Origin: Capillibacterium thermochitinicola
GTDB taxonomy: Bacteria > Bacillota > UBA4882 > UBA10575
Assembly (NCBI RefSeq): GCF_013664685.1
Contig: NZ_JAAKDE010000010.1
Location: 62,001-126,000, forward strand
DNA length: 64,000 nt
Direction: 5' to 3'
Shown in pieces: positions 8,147 through 16,017 of the stretch. How positions within the stretch are numbered: the stretch's first letter is position 1; each line of letters starts with the position of its first letter. The translations under genes were made by a program, and so were the position numbers. The notes below the pieces were generated by a model. The model searched no databases. It was not told where the DNA came from and was given only the letters and a program-made list of their open reading frames with translations.

Positions 8147-8379
8147 GTACAACTTATACCACACTGCCTGTTTTTTGCCAAAGAGCCAAGAGGAAATGAA
8201 GATCTAGTAAATATTCTTTTCAAAAAGAAGGGGGTTTTCATCTTGAACGCGAATATAATTAGCTGTTTGGGTTCGTCTAAACCGGTAAGAGAGCTAACCC
8301 ACTCATACCCACGCCGCGAGGAAGAGCAAGTTTCTTCCAGTCGTAGCAGTGGTGGAAAGATTATGAAGGAGGTGTCGAG

Positions 8380-8550
8380 ATGGCCCATAAAATTACCGAT
8401 GATTGCATTAGTTGTGGAGCTTGTGCCGAAGAGTGCCCGGTAGATGCAATTAGCGAGGGTACGGATAAATACGAGATTGATCCGGAAAAATGCACCGACT
8501 GTGGCGCCTGCGCCGAGGTTTGTCCGGTTGATGCTGCTCAACCCGAATAA
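8380..8550 (+). CDS. 2[4Fe-4S] ferredoxin
   Basis: A 56-residue clostridial-type ferredoxin with two CxxCxxCxxxCP clusters: CISCGACAEECPV near the N-terminus and CTDCGACAEVCPV near the C-terminus, each supplying three ligands to one cluster and the Pro-flanked Cys to the other. It is a cytoplasmic low-potential electron carrier for redox enzymes typical of anaerobes. The start is fixed by a strong SD, AAGGAGGTG (8366-8374), five bases before the ATG. It is a single gene with its own terminator; the promoter could not be placed with confidence in the roughly 230 bp upstream, although a TATAAT stands at 8254-8259. Confidence 0.97.
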   Translation: MAHKITDDCISCGACAEECPVDAISEGTDKYEIDPEKCTDCGACAEVCPVDAAQPE

Positions 8551-8576
8551 TCCGCCGGTAGAAACAAATGGCAATA

Positions 8577-8607
8577 AATCCCGCCTTACGGCGGGTTTTA
8601 TTTTTTA
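8577..8607 (+). terminator. Intrinsic terminator after the ferredoxin gene
   Basis: CCCGCC (8580-8585) pairs with GGCGGG (8590-8595) around TTAC, followed by TTTTATTTTTT. The T-run overlaps the stop codon of the opposing small gene. Confidence 0.85.
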
Positions 8608-8784
8608 AAGGCGGGGCGGGGCCACAAAATCCGGTTCCTCAAGGGCTTTTTCTTCCAAATATTCCTTGATCAGACGCCGGACGACCTCTGAGATACTGGA
8701 ACGCTCATAAAAGGTTAAATGGCGCAGTTTTTCGTAGGTCTCTTCTTCAATCCGCACATGGAGATTCTTTCTTTTTACACTCAT
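8605..8784 (-). CDS. Ribbon-helix-helix (CopG-like) DNA-binding protein
   Basis: A 59-residue protein: a basic start MSVKRKNLHVRIEEETYEKL giving the single DNA-contacting beta strand (KNLHVRI), then helix A (EETYEKLRHLTF), a turn with SSISE and helix B (VVRRLIKEYLEE), the canonical ribbon-helix-helix layout. Such proteins bind DNA as dimers and often repress their own promoter or serve as antitoxins. No toxin-like partner lies next to it, so a regulator is more likely. GAGGAGGA (8788-8795) precedes the ATG. It converges on the ferredoxin gene and its last codon sits inside that gene's terminator. Confidence 0.8.
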   Translation of the reverse strand: MSVKRKNLHVRIEEETYEKLRHLTFYERSSISEVVRRLIKEYLEEKALEEPDFVAPPRL

Positions 8785-8851
8785 TTTCCTCCTCGACTCC
8801 TCAGGTCTATTATCCCCTCCCGGGCGAAAGTTATTGGGTTATCCTTGGTTT

Positions 8852-9517
8852 TTAAAAAAGGTTTTCTTCCAGTTCGCTGCGGACCATATGGTCGGTCAGT
8901 TTGGCCAGGAAATGGTTGAGGCTTTCTCCCGCCGGGATAAAGATTAATTCCATTTTAAAGCTGGGCCGGTAAGCGGAGATTTCGGCCAGGAGAACACGGC
9001 GGTCAAAAGAGTAGATCTTACTGGCCAGCTGGATCGATTTCATGACATTTTGGATCATGACCGGCGGCGTTAACCACCATCTGGTCGGCAGCTCCTCGTG
9101 GAGAGTGTGCCAGAAGGTATTGATTAAAATGTTCGTCAATTCACTGAGAAAAGATTCGTCGATCTTATTCAGGAAAAACTTGCGGAACGGGCGTTTTCTT
9201 TTCATTTCCAAACTGACAAGTTCCATCGCGGTTTCCCGGGAAAAACAAAGATATAATTCGCCTTTCAGGTCGCCGGTGACACGGGAATGAAAACCGATCT
9301 CGGCGGTGGGCGTATGTTCTAAGTTTTGGATCAACCACGAAAAGGGAAGGAAGAAGAAACCGGTCAGTTCCAGATCAATCGACTGCGGAAAAAAGGAAGA
9401 AAGCTTATACTTCAGAGAATGGACTCCTGTTTGGTAAAGTTTCTCCAGTTTGTTGACGCCGTGTTCGTTGGTGAGAAGCGGAGAATAAAAAAGACCCTTC
9501 CTCATGACAATAGCCAT
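8852..9517 (-). CDS. CheC/CheX-like protein
   Basis: A 221-residue protein. The middle holds a CheC-like unit: GDLKGELYLCFSRETAMELV, then SELTNILINTFWHTL with the E-x-x-N pattern (Glu and Asn) that CheC and CheX use to dephosphorylate CheY-P, then a conserved-looking LTPPVMI. The second half resembles a degenerate repeat ending in SFKMELIFIPAGES. Members act on chemotaxis response regulators or in flagellar switch complexes; flagellar genes occur 13 kb away, but no che gene is adjacent. GGGGTGA precedes the ATG at 9517. The family call is by motif pattern only; the exact partner is unknown. Confidence 0.55.
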   Translation of the reverse strand: MAIVMRKGLFYSPLLTNEHGVNKLEKLYQTGVHSLKYKLSSFFPQSIDLELTGFFFLPFSWLIQNLEHTPTAEIGFHSRVTGDLKGELYLCFSRETAMELVSLEMKRKRPFRKFFLNKIDESFLSELTNILINTFWHTLHEELPTRWWLTPPVMIQNVMKSIQLASKIYSFDRRVLLAEISAYRPSFKMELIFIPAGESLNHFLAKLTDHMVRSELEENLF

Positions 9518-9933
9518 AAAAAATCACCCCGTTCAGTTCTAGGTCAAGGATCTATTCGTTTCAATCAAGTTTTTTCCTTTCCATAAGATGGAATGATTAT
9601 CCCGATAAATTACGTTTTTTGGGAAACCGATAACGTAAGATCTCGGGACGCTTCCGGCAAGCACCGTCCGTACCGCGAAGGGGGCGGTAAAATAAGAGGC
9701 AGAGACGTGGACAAATGGTAAAGGGGGAACCATAAAGGCAACCGCGACCGGCCGTCGGAAAACGGGAATTTTAGGGCCGGGGGAAGGCCGTCCAGTATTT
9801 TGACGAATCTTAACCGGCACAATTTACCGGCCAAGCAGCAGGTAACGGATAAGCACGGAAAAGCAATGAAGTTTGCGGTTTTCCTCCTGGTGTAAGCGAG
9901 GGAATTTATCGGCCATGGTCTTGGCAAAAAGAA
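9518..9933. other. Non-coding, hairpin-rich spacer
   Basis: There is no convincing gene here: open frames on both strands lack SD sites and look like noise. Several inverted repeats occur: CCCGA (9601-9605)/TCGGG (9643-9647) enclosing a perfect TTACGTT (9610-9616)/AACGTAA (9632-9638); TACCGC (9671-9676)/GCGGTA (9684-9689); ATGGT (9715-9719)/ACCAT (9729-9733); and GC-rich GGCC repeats around 9748-9792. The spacing suggests a structured RNA or a regulatory region, but it matches no riboswitch or small-RNA class that I recognise. Confidence 0.4.
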
Positions 9934-9962
9934 AACCTGCCGGTTTTGGTGACCGGCAGGTT
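9922..9962 (-). terminator. Intrinsic terminator of the acyl-CoA ligase gene
   Basis: On the minus strand AACCTGCCGGT (9952-9962) pairs with ACCGGCAGGTT (9934-9944), followed by TTCTTTTTG. It begins 20 bp after the stop codon. Confidence 0.9.
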
Positions 9963-9981
9963 CAGTTTCAAATCATATAGC

Positions 9982-11598
9982 TTACAATCCCTCTTCCCGA
10001 AGCAGGCGCCGCAGGACTTTCCCGACGGCATTGCGGGGAAGAGCGTCGATGATTTGGATCTTCGGCACTTTAAATTTGGACAGGTGGTCAAGGCAGTATT
10101 GTCGCAGCTCTTTCTCCGTGACCGCCGCTCCCTCTTTTAAGACCACAAAGGCCTTCGGCACTTCGCCGCGGAGGGGATGGGGGATCCCGGTGACCGCCAC
10201 TTCCTTGACGGCCGGGTGGGTGTAGAAGAAGTCTTCAAGCTCCCGGGGATAGATCTTCTCGCCGCCCATGATGATCATGTCTTTCAAGCGGTCGGCAATG
10301 TAGATATATCCGTCGTCGTCCATGTAGACGAGGTCGCCCGTGTGCAACCAGCCGTCCTCCGTAAGGACCAGCGCGGTTTCTTCCGGGTTGTTCCAGTAGC
10401 CTTGCATGACCTGGGGACCCTTGACGAGCAGTTCGCCGATTTCGCCGCTGGTGGTGATCTCTTCGCCCGTCTGCGGGTCGACGATCTTCACCTGCGTGTC
10501 GGAGATGGGAACACCGATGCTTCCGGGTTTAATCGTCCCGTAAATCGGAGTCACCGTGACGACGGGGGAACACTCCGAAAGCCCGTAGCCTTCCACCAGT
10601 TTCCCGCCGGTCACTTCTTCAAACCGTTTCTGGACGGCGGGGGGCAACGGTGAGGAACCGCTGACGCAAGCCCGGATCGAGCTGAGGTCATAACCCTGAT
10701 TGTCGCGCATTGCGATCGCGGCGTACATGGCGGGTACACCCATGAAAAGGTTGGGTTTATACTTATTGATGGACTGCATGATTTCGTTGATGTCAAACCG
10801 CGAATGCAGGATGATGGAGGAACCGGTCAGAATCGGGCTGTTGATCGTGGTTGTTAGCCCGTAGATGTGGAAGAATGGGATTACCCCTAAGAAACGGCCG
10901 TCCCCATCGGTGTACACGTTTTTAAACCACTCCCGGAACTGGATGGCATTGGCCAACAAGTTGAAGTGGGTAAGGACCGCACCCTTGGAGCGTCCGGTTG
11001 TCCCGCCCGTATACTGGAGATTGGCGATGGCGGTGTGGTCGATGGGGACTTGCGGATCGGTGTCGGCTGCGTTGGTCAGCAGTTCTTCCAGGGAAAGAGC
11101 ACCGGGGGCCGCCGGATTGCTGGCCGGATCAAGCTGTCCGGTTAAAGCGGTGGAAATGATCTTTAGCTTGGGTGTTTTTGCCTGTTCCATCAGTTGTACT
11201 GCTTCCACCGGGGCGACGATCACTTTCAACTGGGCGTCTTTGATGATGAAAGCCAGATCTTCACCGGATAACATCGGGTTGATCGGGACCGCGATCCCGC
11301 CCGAACGTAAAATTCCATAGTAGGCGATGAGAAATTGTGGGCTGTTCGGCAGGTAGATGCCGGCCGTGTCACCCGGGTTCAGGCCCAATTCAATCAGCAC
11401 ATTGGCCATCTTTGAAACAAGCGCATTAAACTCCCGGTAGGTCCACTTCTGGTCAAGGTAGATAAAGGCGGTGTGGTCGGGGTATTTGCGGCTGGTTTCG
11501 TGTAACACTTGCCCCAAAGTAAGCTTGGGGTATTCCAGGTGGGCAGCAACTCCTGGTTCGTACTGTTCCAACCATTTGGGTGTAGTACCGTTCTTCAT
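9982..11598 (-). CDS. fadD: Long-chain fatty acid--CoA ligase (ANL superfamily)
   Basis: A 538-residue adenylate-forming enzyme of normal length. Seen in order: the P-loop-like YTGGTTGRSKGA (A3), the VIPFFHIYG motif, SGSSPLP, EGYGLSECSP (A5), the TGDL motif in DGWLHTGDLVY (A7), DRLKDMIIMGGEKIYPRELE (A8) and the C-terminal catalytic Lys in PRNAVGKVLRR (A10). It activates a fatty or related carboxylic acid to its CoA thioester through an acyl-AMP. Chain-length preference cannot be told. AAAGGAG-type SD sites lie just upstream of the ATG. The unit is monocistronic, with its own promoter and terminator. Confidence 0.9.
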   Translation of the reverse strand: MKNGTTPKWLEQYEPGVAAHLEYPKLTLGQVLHETSRKYPDHTAFIYLDQKWTYREFNALVSKMANVLIELGLNPGDTAGIYLPNSPQFLIAYYGILRSGGIAVPINPMLSGEDLAFIIKDAQLKVIVAPVEAVQLMEQAKTPKLKIISTALTGQLDPASNPAAPGALSLEELLTNAADTDPQVPIDHTAIANLQYTGGTTGRSKGAVLTHFNLLANAIQFREWFKNVYTDGDGRFLGVIPFFHIYGLTTTINSPILTGSSIILHSRFDINEIMQSINKYKPNLFMGVPAMYAAIAMRDNQGYDLSSIRACVSGSSPLPPAVQKRFEEVTGGKLVEGYGLSECSPVVTVTPIYGTIKPGSIGVPISDTQVKIVDPQTGEEITTSGEIGELLVKGPQVMQGYWNNPEETALVLTEDGWLHTGDLVYMDDDGYIYIADRLKDMIIMGGEKIYPRELEDFFYTHPAVKEVAVTGIPHPLRGEVPKAFVVLKEGAAVTEKELRQYCLDHLSKFKVPKIQIIDALPRNAVGKVLRRLLREEGL

Positions 11599-11780
11599 TG
11601 CCGTTCTCCTTTTCTCCTTTCTAGCCTGAGCGTAATAGTCCCTTCTTAGTAAGCCACACGAACTTGTCCAAACAAAGTCGGCGTTGCGTGGAATTTGGGG
11701 TTACGTTCTTCAATGTTACGGTTGGTGTTTTGGGTTTAGGTGTAATGATCATAGGTAGGGATAGCTTTTAGAACCTACTA

Positions 11781-11809
11781 ATTATACCAAGTAATAATAA
11801 GTTTCGCAA
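11781..11809 (-). promoter_or_regulatory. Sigma-A-like promoter for the acyl-CoA ligase
   Basis: On the minus strand TTGCGA (11804-11809) and a perfect TATAAT (11781-11786) are 17 bases apart. The predicted leader is about 175 nt, longer than usual; no aptamer or terminator hairpin was recognised in it. The rest of the 364-bp gap (11599-11962) is AT-rich and shows nothing else. Confidence 0.75.
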
Positions 11810-11962
11810 TAGTTATTTTTACTCTTTAGTTACCTTAAATTACCCAAATAAACAGATTAGACCCGGAGACCCGCATTTGCCAGAAAAAATTACAGAAATG
11901 ATGTTTAATTTCCTCCGGATTGGTAAATACTGATTGCAAAGACAATTTCCGGAGGGGTTAAG

Positions 11963-12718
11963 ATGTTCAAGCGTTTCATCAGGAAAATGCTTTTTTCCTT
12001 TTGTTTTCTATTCCTCTTTACCATGCGTTACGTCGATCGAACCTTCAGTGTGGCCATAACTGATCTGCCACTTCTGGTTGGGTGGGAAGGCGTCGGGGTT
12101 CCCCTGGCCGAGATTCAGATTGAAGGCTGGAAGAAGCTGAACACTGATTTCATGGATACGCAGCAACTGGGGAAGCTTGCCGCCAACCTGGAGAAGCGGT
12201 TGAAACTGAAGACGGTCGCACCGCCGGTCAAAGGCGATGAACTTGATTTCAGCTATATAACATTGGAGGGCAGTTTGGAAGAACAAGTGACGGTCGTGAT
12301 CACCCTCCAGTCGATCCGGGGCGACGCCGGTGGGGCGGAGACTTATTGTGGCGTGATTGCCCTTCCCAGTTCCGGGGAGATGCTGGCGGAAACGGTCCGC
12401 CGCTTGGAGCGGGCTTTTGCGACGGAAGTAGGCGAGATGCCTTTGGCGGTCATGTTGAGCGGGGTATGGCCCGGGCGGCTCGGCACCGGGGAGGCCTACC
12501 AGCTGATGAAGAGTGTCTTCCACCGTTTGCAGGTGACCGAGAGCAGCGGGGCCGCTGAATTTGAGTATGGCCGTTGGGCGGGGTGGAGCAGTTTGATTGG
12601 GGGGAAAGCCCAGCGCCCGGGGCGCGCTACCAACTTGGAGTTTGCCTACCGGTATGAAGCGACCGCCGACCAGACACGGATTGCCCTGGCTTCTCCGGTG
12701 TTGCCCGGGTATTTCTAA
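11963..12718 (+). CDS. ywmB: YwmB-like exported protein
   Basis: A 251-residue protein with an N-terminal hydrophobic segment (about residues 8-20, LFSFCFLFLFTM) suggesting export or anchoring. The C-terminal block NLEFAYRYEATADQTRIAL followed by SPVLPGYF and the general size match the YwmB (TATA-box-binding-like fold) family. In B. subtilis ywmB neighbours murAA and spoIID, and here spoIID lies 6 kb downstream in the same direction, which supports the call. The molecular role of YwmB is unknown. GGAGGGG (11951-11957) lies seven bases before the ATG. Assignment is by pattern and synteny. Confidence 0.6.
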   Translation: MFKRFIRKMLFSFCFLFLFTMRYVDRTFSVAITDLPLLVGWEGVGVPLAEIQIEGWKKLNTDFMDTQQLGKLAANLEKRLKLKTVAPPVKGDELDFSYITLEGSLEEQVTVVITLQSIRGDAGGAETYCGVIALPSSGEMLAETVRRLERAFATEVGEMPLAVMLSGVWPGRLGTGEAYQLMKSVFHRLQVTESSGAAEFEYGRWAGWSSLIGGKAQRPGRATNLEFAYRYEATADQTRIALASPVLPGYF

Positions 12719-12794
12719 AAAAAGAAAAAGGAATTAACCGGGATGTGCCTAAAATTTACTGGAAACGGATTATTTTCCGGCCGGAGGTGGAACG

Positions 12795-13643
12795 ATGAGG
12801 CACTATCCCGTAATAATTCTCCTAATTGTGCTCGCTTTATCTTTTCCGCTTGCCGCGGAGGCTTATTGGCAACTCGGTTTTGATTGGCAAGTTACGGAAG
12901 GGATTTCTCCCGAAGCGGTCAAATTAAACTGGTGGGTGGCACCCCGGTGTGGTGTACGTACGGTTTATGCTTGGGCCGAGCAGGATCTCGGTTTAGCCCT
13001 TGTTTACATCCCCCAAACCCGGTCCGCGTTCAACTCTTACGTGGGGCTGGGGGTGCGTGATCTCCTCGATAATAGCCGGTTGCCAATGGGCGAAAAGGTT
13101 GAGTTAACCGCCGGTGTTGAACTCCGTTTAAACCAGCTCATCCCCGGTCTTTCCGTAGCTTTGGAAGGCCGTTTGGTGACCGCCAACCTGGTGGGCGAAC
13201 AAAACCAGTTGGCTCCGTTTTTCGGGTTTGCCCTCCATTTTGGAGCCACGCCGGTGGAAGTGCGGACCCCACGGGGGGTTGATGAAGACCTTTACCTGTT
13301 GGCCAAATTGATCCGGGCGGAAGCCGAAGGCGAACCCTATGAGGGGCAGGTCGCGGTCGGCGCGGTTGTTTTGAACCGGGTCAAAAGTCCCCAGTTTCCC
13401 AATACGATTTATGATGTGATCTACCAACCGGGGCAGTTCAGTTGCCTTCCCAAACTGGCCACCATCCAACCGAATGAAGAATCGCTGCGGGCGGCCCGGG
13501 ATGCGCTGGCCGGGAAAGACCCTTCGCGGGGCGCTTTATATTATTACAACCCGAAGCTTGCTTCCCCGGCCGGGAAAAGGTTCTTCCGGACGGCAAATCT
13601 GACCCCGACGGTGGTCATCGGGAACCACCATTTCTTCAAATAA
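12795..13643 (+). CDS. Beta-barrel-like domain fused to a SleB/CwlJ-type cell wall hydrolase
   Basis: A 282-residue two-domain protein. A signal peptide (about 1-22, ending AAEAYW) is followed by about 125 residues of alternating hydrophobic/polar strands (LGFDWQVTE, VYAWAEQDLGLALVYI, VELTAGVELRLNQ, LSVALEGRLV, FFGFALHFG) that look like outer-membrane meanders. From about residue 165 comes a SleB/CwlJ hydrolase domain: DEDLYLLAKLIRAEAEGEPYEGQ with the catalytic Glu, AVGAVVLNRVKSP, FSC, GALYYYNP and IGNHHFFK. SleB/CwlJ enzymes cleave spore cortex or wall peptidoglycan. The fusion would suit a protein at the outer membrane. GGAGGTGG precedes the ATG. Confidence 0.75.
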   Translation: MRHYPVIILLIVLALSFPLAAEAYWQLGFDWQVTEGISPEAVKLNWWVAPRCGVRTVYAWAEQDLGLALVYIPQTRSAFNSYVGLGVRDLLDNSRLPMGEKVELTAGVELRLNQLIPGLSVALEGRLVTANLVGEQNQLAPFFGFALHFGATPVEVRTPRGVDEDLYLLAKLIRAEAEGEPYEGQVAVGAVVLNRVKSPQFPNTIYDVIYQPGQFSCLPKLATIQPNEESLRAARDALAGKDPSRGALYYYNPKLASPAGKRFFRTANLTPTVVIGNHHFFK

Positions 13644-13693
13644 AGGAATTAAAAGATTACTACTGTTAAGGGTTATGGACTTGCTTAAAAAAT

Positions 13694-13736
13694 TGACCCC
13701 AATCCGTACTCTGGGATTGGGGTTCACTTTTTATTT
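13694..13736. terminator. Bidirectional intrinsic terminator
   Basis: ACCCCAATCC (13696-13705) pairs with GGATTGGGGT (13714-13723). On the plus strand it is followed by a T-rich tract, and on the minus strand by CAATTTTTT. It serves the convergent hydrolase and PBP genes. Confidence 0.85.
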
Positions 13737-15771
13737 ATTCGGACGGGGCTTTCTCCCGGGTTATTTTTTTCGGCCACGTGGTCAACCAACGCCAGATTTT
13801 ATAGGAAGCGCTTTCCGGGACACGATTCTCGGCAAAAACCTCCAGGTAGGAATCTTTGTTGATCCAGGCGGGGATTGCCTGGCCCGTTTCCGCATCCACA
13901 TGCGCCCAGACGATGCCCTCCGGTTCGGCGAAGGCGACCACCGGCAGGTTGGCGGTGATCCGGGCCATATAATCACGCCAGACGGCGGCGGCGGTCCCAC
14001 CGCCGATCACTCCTTCTTTGTATCGCATCGGTTCTTCCTGGCGGTCGTTGCCGATCCAGACGGTTGTTAAATACTCGGGGGTGTAACCCACAAACCAGGC
14101 GTTGGTGTAATCGTTGGTGGTGCCGGTTTTTCCGGCTACCGGGCGGCCGTCGGGCAGTTTGGCCCGCTGCCCGGTGCCCTGATCAACAACGTCTTTTAGA
14201 AGCATGGTCATGATGTAAGCCGTTTGCGGGGTGATGACCTCCCGGGCCGGCTTCGGTTTAAAGGTTTTGATGGTTCTTCCCTGGTAGTCGGTGATCCGCA
14301 CGACAGGGTAGGGTTTGCAGTACTGGCCCTGGTTGGCGAAGGACGTATAGGCGGCCGCCAACTCCAGGGGGGTGACGCCTTTGGTTAAGCCGCCGAGGGC
14401 CAACGGGGCATACCCAAGATCATTGACCTTTCCTTCCCGGACCAGACTCTCAATGCCCATCTGTTCCAGCTGGCCGGCAACGGTGGGGATCCCCAACGTC
14501 TGGACCAGTTGGACGGCGATGGTGTTCACCGATTCCCTGAGAGCCCGCCGGAGGGTGATCCTCCCTTGATATTCCCCGTTGTTGTTCTCCGGTGTCCACA
14601 CCGTTCCGTTCTCCAAAGGAATTTCCAAGGGGTGATCGTCAAGGATCGTGGCGGCGGTAAAATTGTGTTCCAAAGCAGTCGCGTAAATAAAAGGTTTTAT
14701 CGCCGAGCCCGGTTGCCGGTGGGCTTTGACGCTGCGGTTCAACGGGCTGGTTTGGTAGTCGCGGCCGCCGACCATCGCCAGGATCGCCCCGGTGGACGGG
14801 TCGAGGGTGACCAGGGCGGCTTCCGGCTGCACCGCCGCCGAGTAGCGGGGGAGGTGCTTAAGGGTAAGTTCCGCCGCCTGTTGGAAGTCCAGATCCAAAG
14901 TGGTGTAGATTTTATAACCGCCCCACAGCAGTTCTTCTTCGGTGAAGCCCTCCTCCGTGGTTAGGTATTCACGGAGGTAGTCGATGAAATAGGCGCCGAC
15001 GGAAGACCTTGCCTGCTGCGGTTTGACGCCCAGATCTTTCGCGATGGCCGTTTGGTACTGTTTTTCCGTGATCAACCCTTGCTCCCACATCAAACGGAGG
15101 ACCAAGTTCCGGCGGTTTTTGGCCACCTCCGGGTGCTTAAAGGGGGAATAGTTTTCTGGACTACGGATGATCCCGGCCAAGAGCGCTGCTTCTTCCAGAT
15201 TGAGCTTGGCGGCGGATTTATCAAAGTAATAGCGGGCGGCGGCTTCAACGCCCACATTCCCGTGGGCCAGGTTAATGCTGTTTAAATAGAGTTCCAAAAT
15301 TTCATCTTTGGTATAGGTTCTTTCAATCAGGAGCGCGTAAAACATATCCTGCAATTTCCGGGTGATGGTGCGGTCGTATGTCAACAGGGAGACTTTGGCC
15401 AATTGTTGGGTGATGGTACTCCCGCCCTGTTTCATGCCGCCGGGTAATAAAGTCTGGATCACCGCCCGGCCGATGCCGATGGGATCAAGCCCGAAATGGC
15501 GGTAAAAACGGGTGTCTTCGGTGGCGATCACCGCTTGTTTAAGGTAGGGGGAGATTTGGTCGAACGTAACCCAAATTTTGCGGTGGGCAAAGAGATCGCC
15601 AATCAGGCGGCCGTGGCGGTCGTAAACCTTTGAAACGTAACGCATGTTCTCCAGCTTGGCCCGGAGATCGCGCGGCAGGGAGACCGTGGCGAAGAGGAAT
15701 CCCACCAGAACTAGGAGGGCGAAAAGGACATAGTAGGAGCGGGGAATATGGCGTTTTTTACGTTGGCTCAT
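13735..15771 (-). CDS. pbpA: Class A penicillin-binding protein (PBP1A-type)
   Basis: A 678-residue bifunctional peptidoglycan synthase. After a short basic cytoplasmic tail comes a membrane anchor (about 14-32), then a GT51 transglycosylase domain with TEDTRFYRHFG (catalytic Glu about 85) and GGSTITQQLAK, then the transpeptidase with the SxxK serine in PGSAIKPF (about 356), SVN (about 414) and KTGT (about 548). It polymerises and cross-links wall on the outer face of the inner membrane. The ATG at 15771 is preferred because GGAGATGAT lies eight bases ahead of it; an ATG nine codons upstream lacks an SD. Confidence 0.95.
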   Translation of the reverse strand: MSQRKKRHIPRSYYVLFALLVLVGFLFATVSLPRDLRAKLENMRYVSKVYDRHGRLIGDLFAHRKIWVTFDQISPYLKQAVIATEDTRFYRHFGLDPIGIGRAVIQTLLPGGMKQGGSTITQQLAKVSLLTYDRTITRKLQDMFYALLIERTYTKDEILELYLNSINLAHGNVGVEAAARYYFDKSAAKLNLEEAALLAGIIRSPENYSPFKHPEVAKNRRNLVLRLMWEQGLITEKQYQTAIAKDLGVKPQQARSSVGAYFIDYLREYLTTEEGFTEEELLWGGYKIYTTLDLDFQQAAELTLKHLPRYSAAVQPEAALVTLDPSTGAILAMVGGRDYQTSPLNRSVKAHRQPGSAIKPFIYATALEHNFTAATILDDHPLEIPLENGTVWTPENNNGEYQGRITLRRALRESVNTIAVQLVQTLGIPTVAGQLEQMGIESLVREGKVNDLGYAPLALGGLTKGVTPLELAAAYTSFANQGQYCKPYPVVRITDYQGRTIKTFKPKPAREVITPQTAYIMTMLLKDVVDQGTGQRAKLPDGRPVAGKTGTTNDYTNAWFVGYTPEYLTTVWIGNDRQEEPMRYKEGVIGGGTAAAVWRDYMARITANLPVVAFAEPEGIVWAHVDAETGQAIPAWINKDSYLEVFAENRVPESASYKIWRWLTTWPKKITREKAPSE

Positions 15772-15885
15772 GGTATCATCTCCGCGTTCAATTTGCATAA
15801 GAGTTTGTTGTTATATTTATTTATATTCTGCGTTCGCCGAACGGAAAGATCCAAAAACATGATCACATTATAACTACTATCATAT

Positions 15886-15899
15886 TCAAACCGGTTTGA
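15886..15899. promoter_or_regulatory. 14-bp perfect palindrome upstream of the PBP gene
   Basis: TCAAACCGGTTTGA is perfectly self-complementary and lies 115 bp before the PBP start, next to a minus-strand TATAAT. It could be an operator; no regulator is assigned. Confidence 0.3.
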
Positions 15900-15937
15900 C
15901 CAGTAGTATAACTTGTTAAGAAGGAATAATTCTGGAA

Positions 15938-15970
15938 GCAAAGAAAAACCCTGTTGCGGAGAACAGGGTT
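15938..15970 (-). terminator. Intrinsic terminator of the outer-membrane-like gene
   Basis: On the minus strand AACCCTGTT (15962-15970) pairs with AACAGGGTT (15947-15955), followed by TTTCTTTG. Confidence 0.85.
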
Positions 15971-16017
15971 CCAAGGGGACTGGCAGATCCATTTTTTCAT
16001 AATGTTTCGCTTCAAAA

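Noticed and set aside
8231-8259. Promoter for the ferredoxin at the TATAAT at 8254
   Set aside because: No acceptable -35 box at 16-18 bases and no extended -10 TGn.
8030-8443. A 137-codon plus-strand frame starting inside tRNA-Gly
   Set aside because: It begins in a tRNA gene, crosses the tRNA promoter and overlaps the ferredoxin start in another frame.
9601-9800. Possible 6S RNA, cyclic-di-GMP or cobalamin riboswitch in the spacer
   Set aside because: The conserved core motifs of those classes could not be found on either strand.
9539-9820. A 93-codon minus-strand frame in the hairpin-rich spacer
   Set aside because: No SD, Pro/Ser/Val-rich noise-like sequence and overlapping stem-loops.
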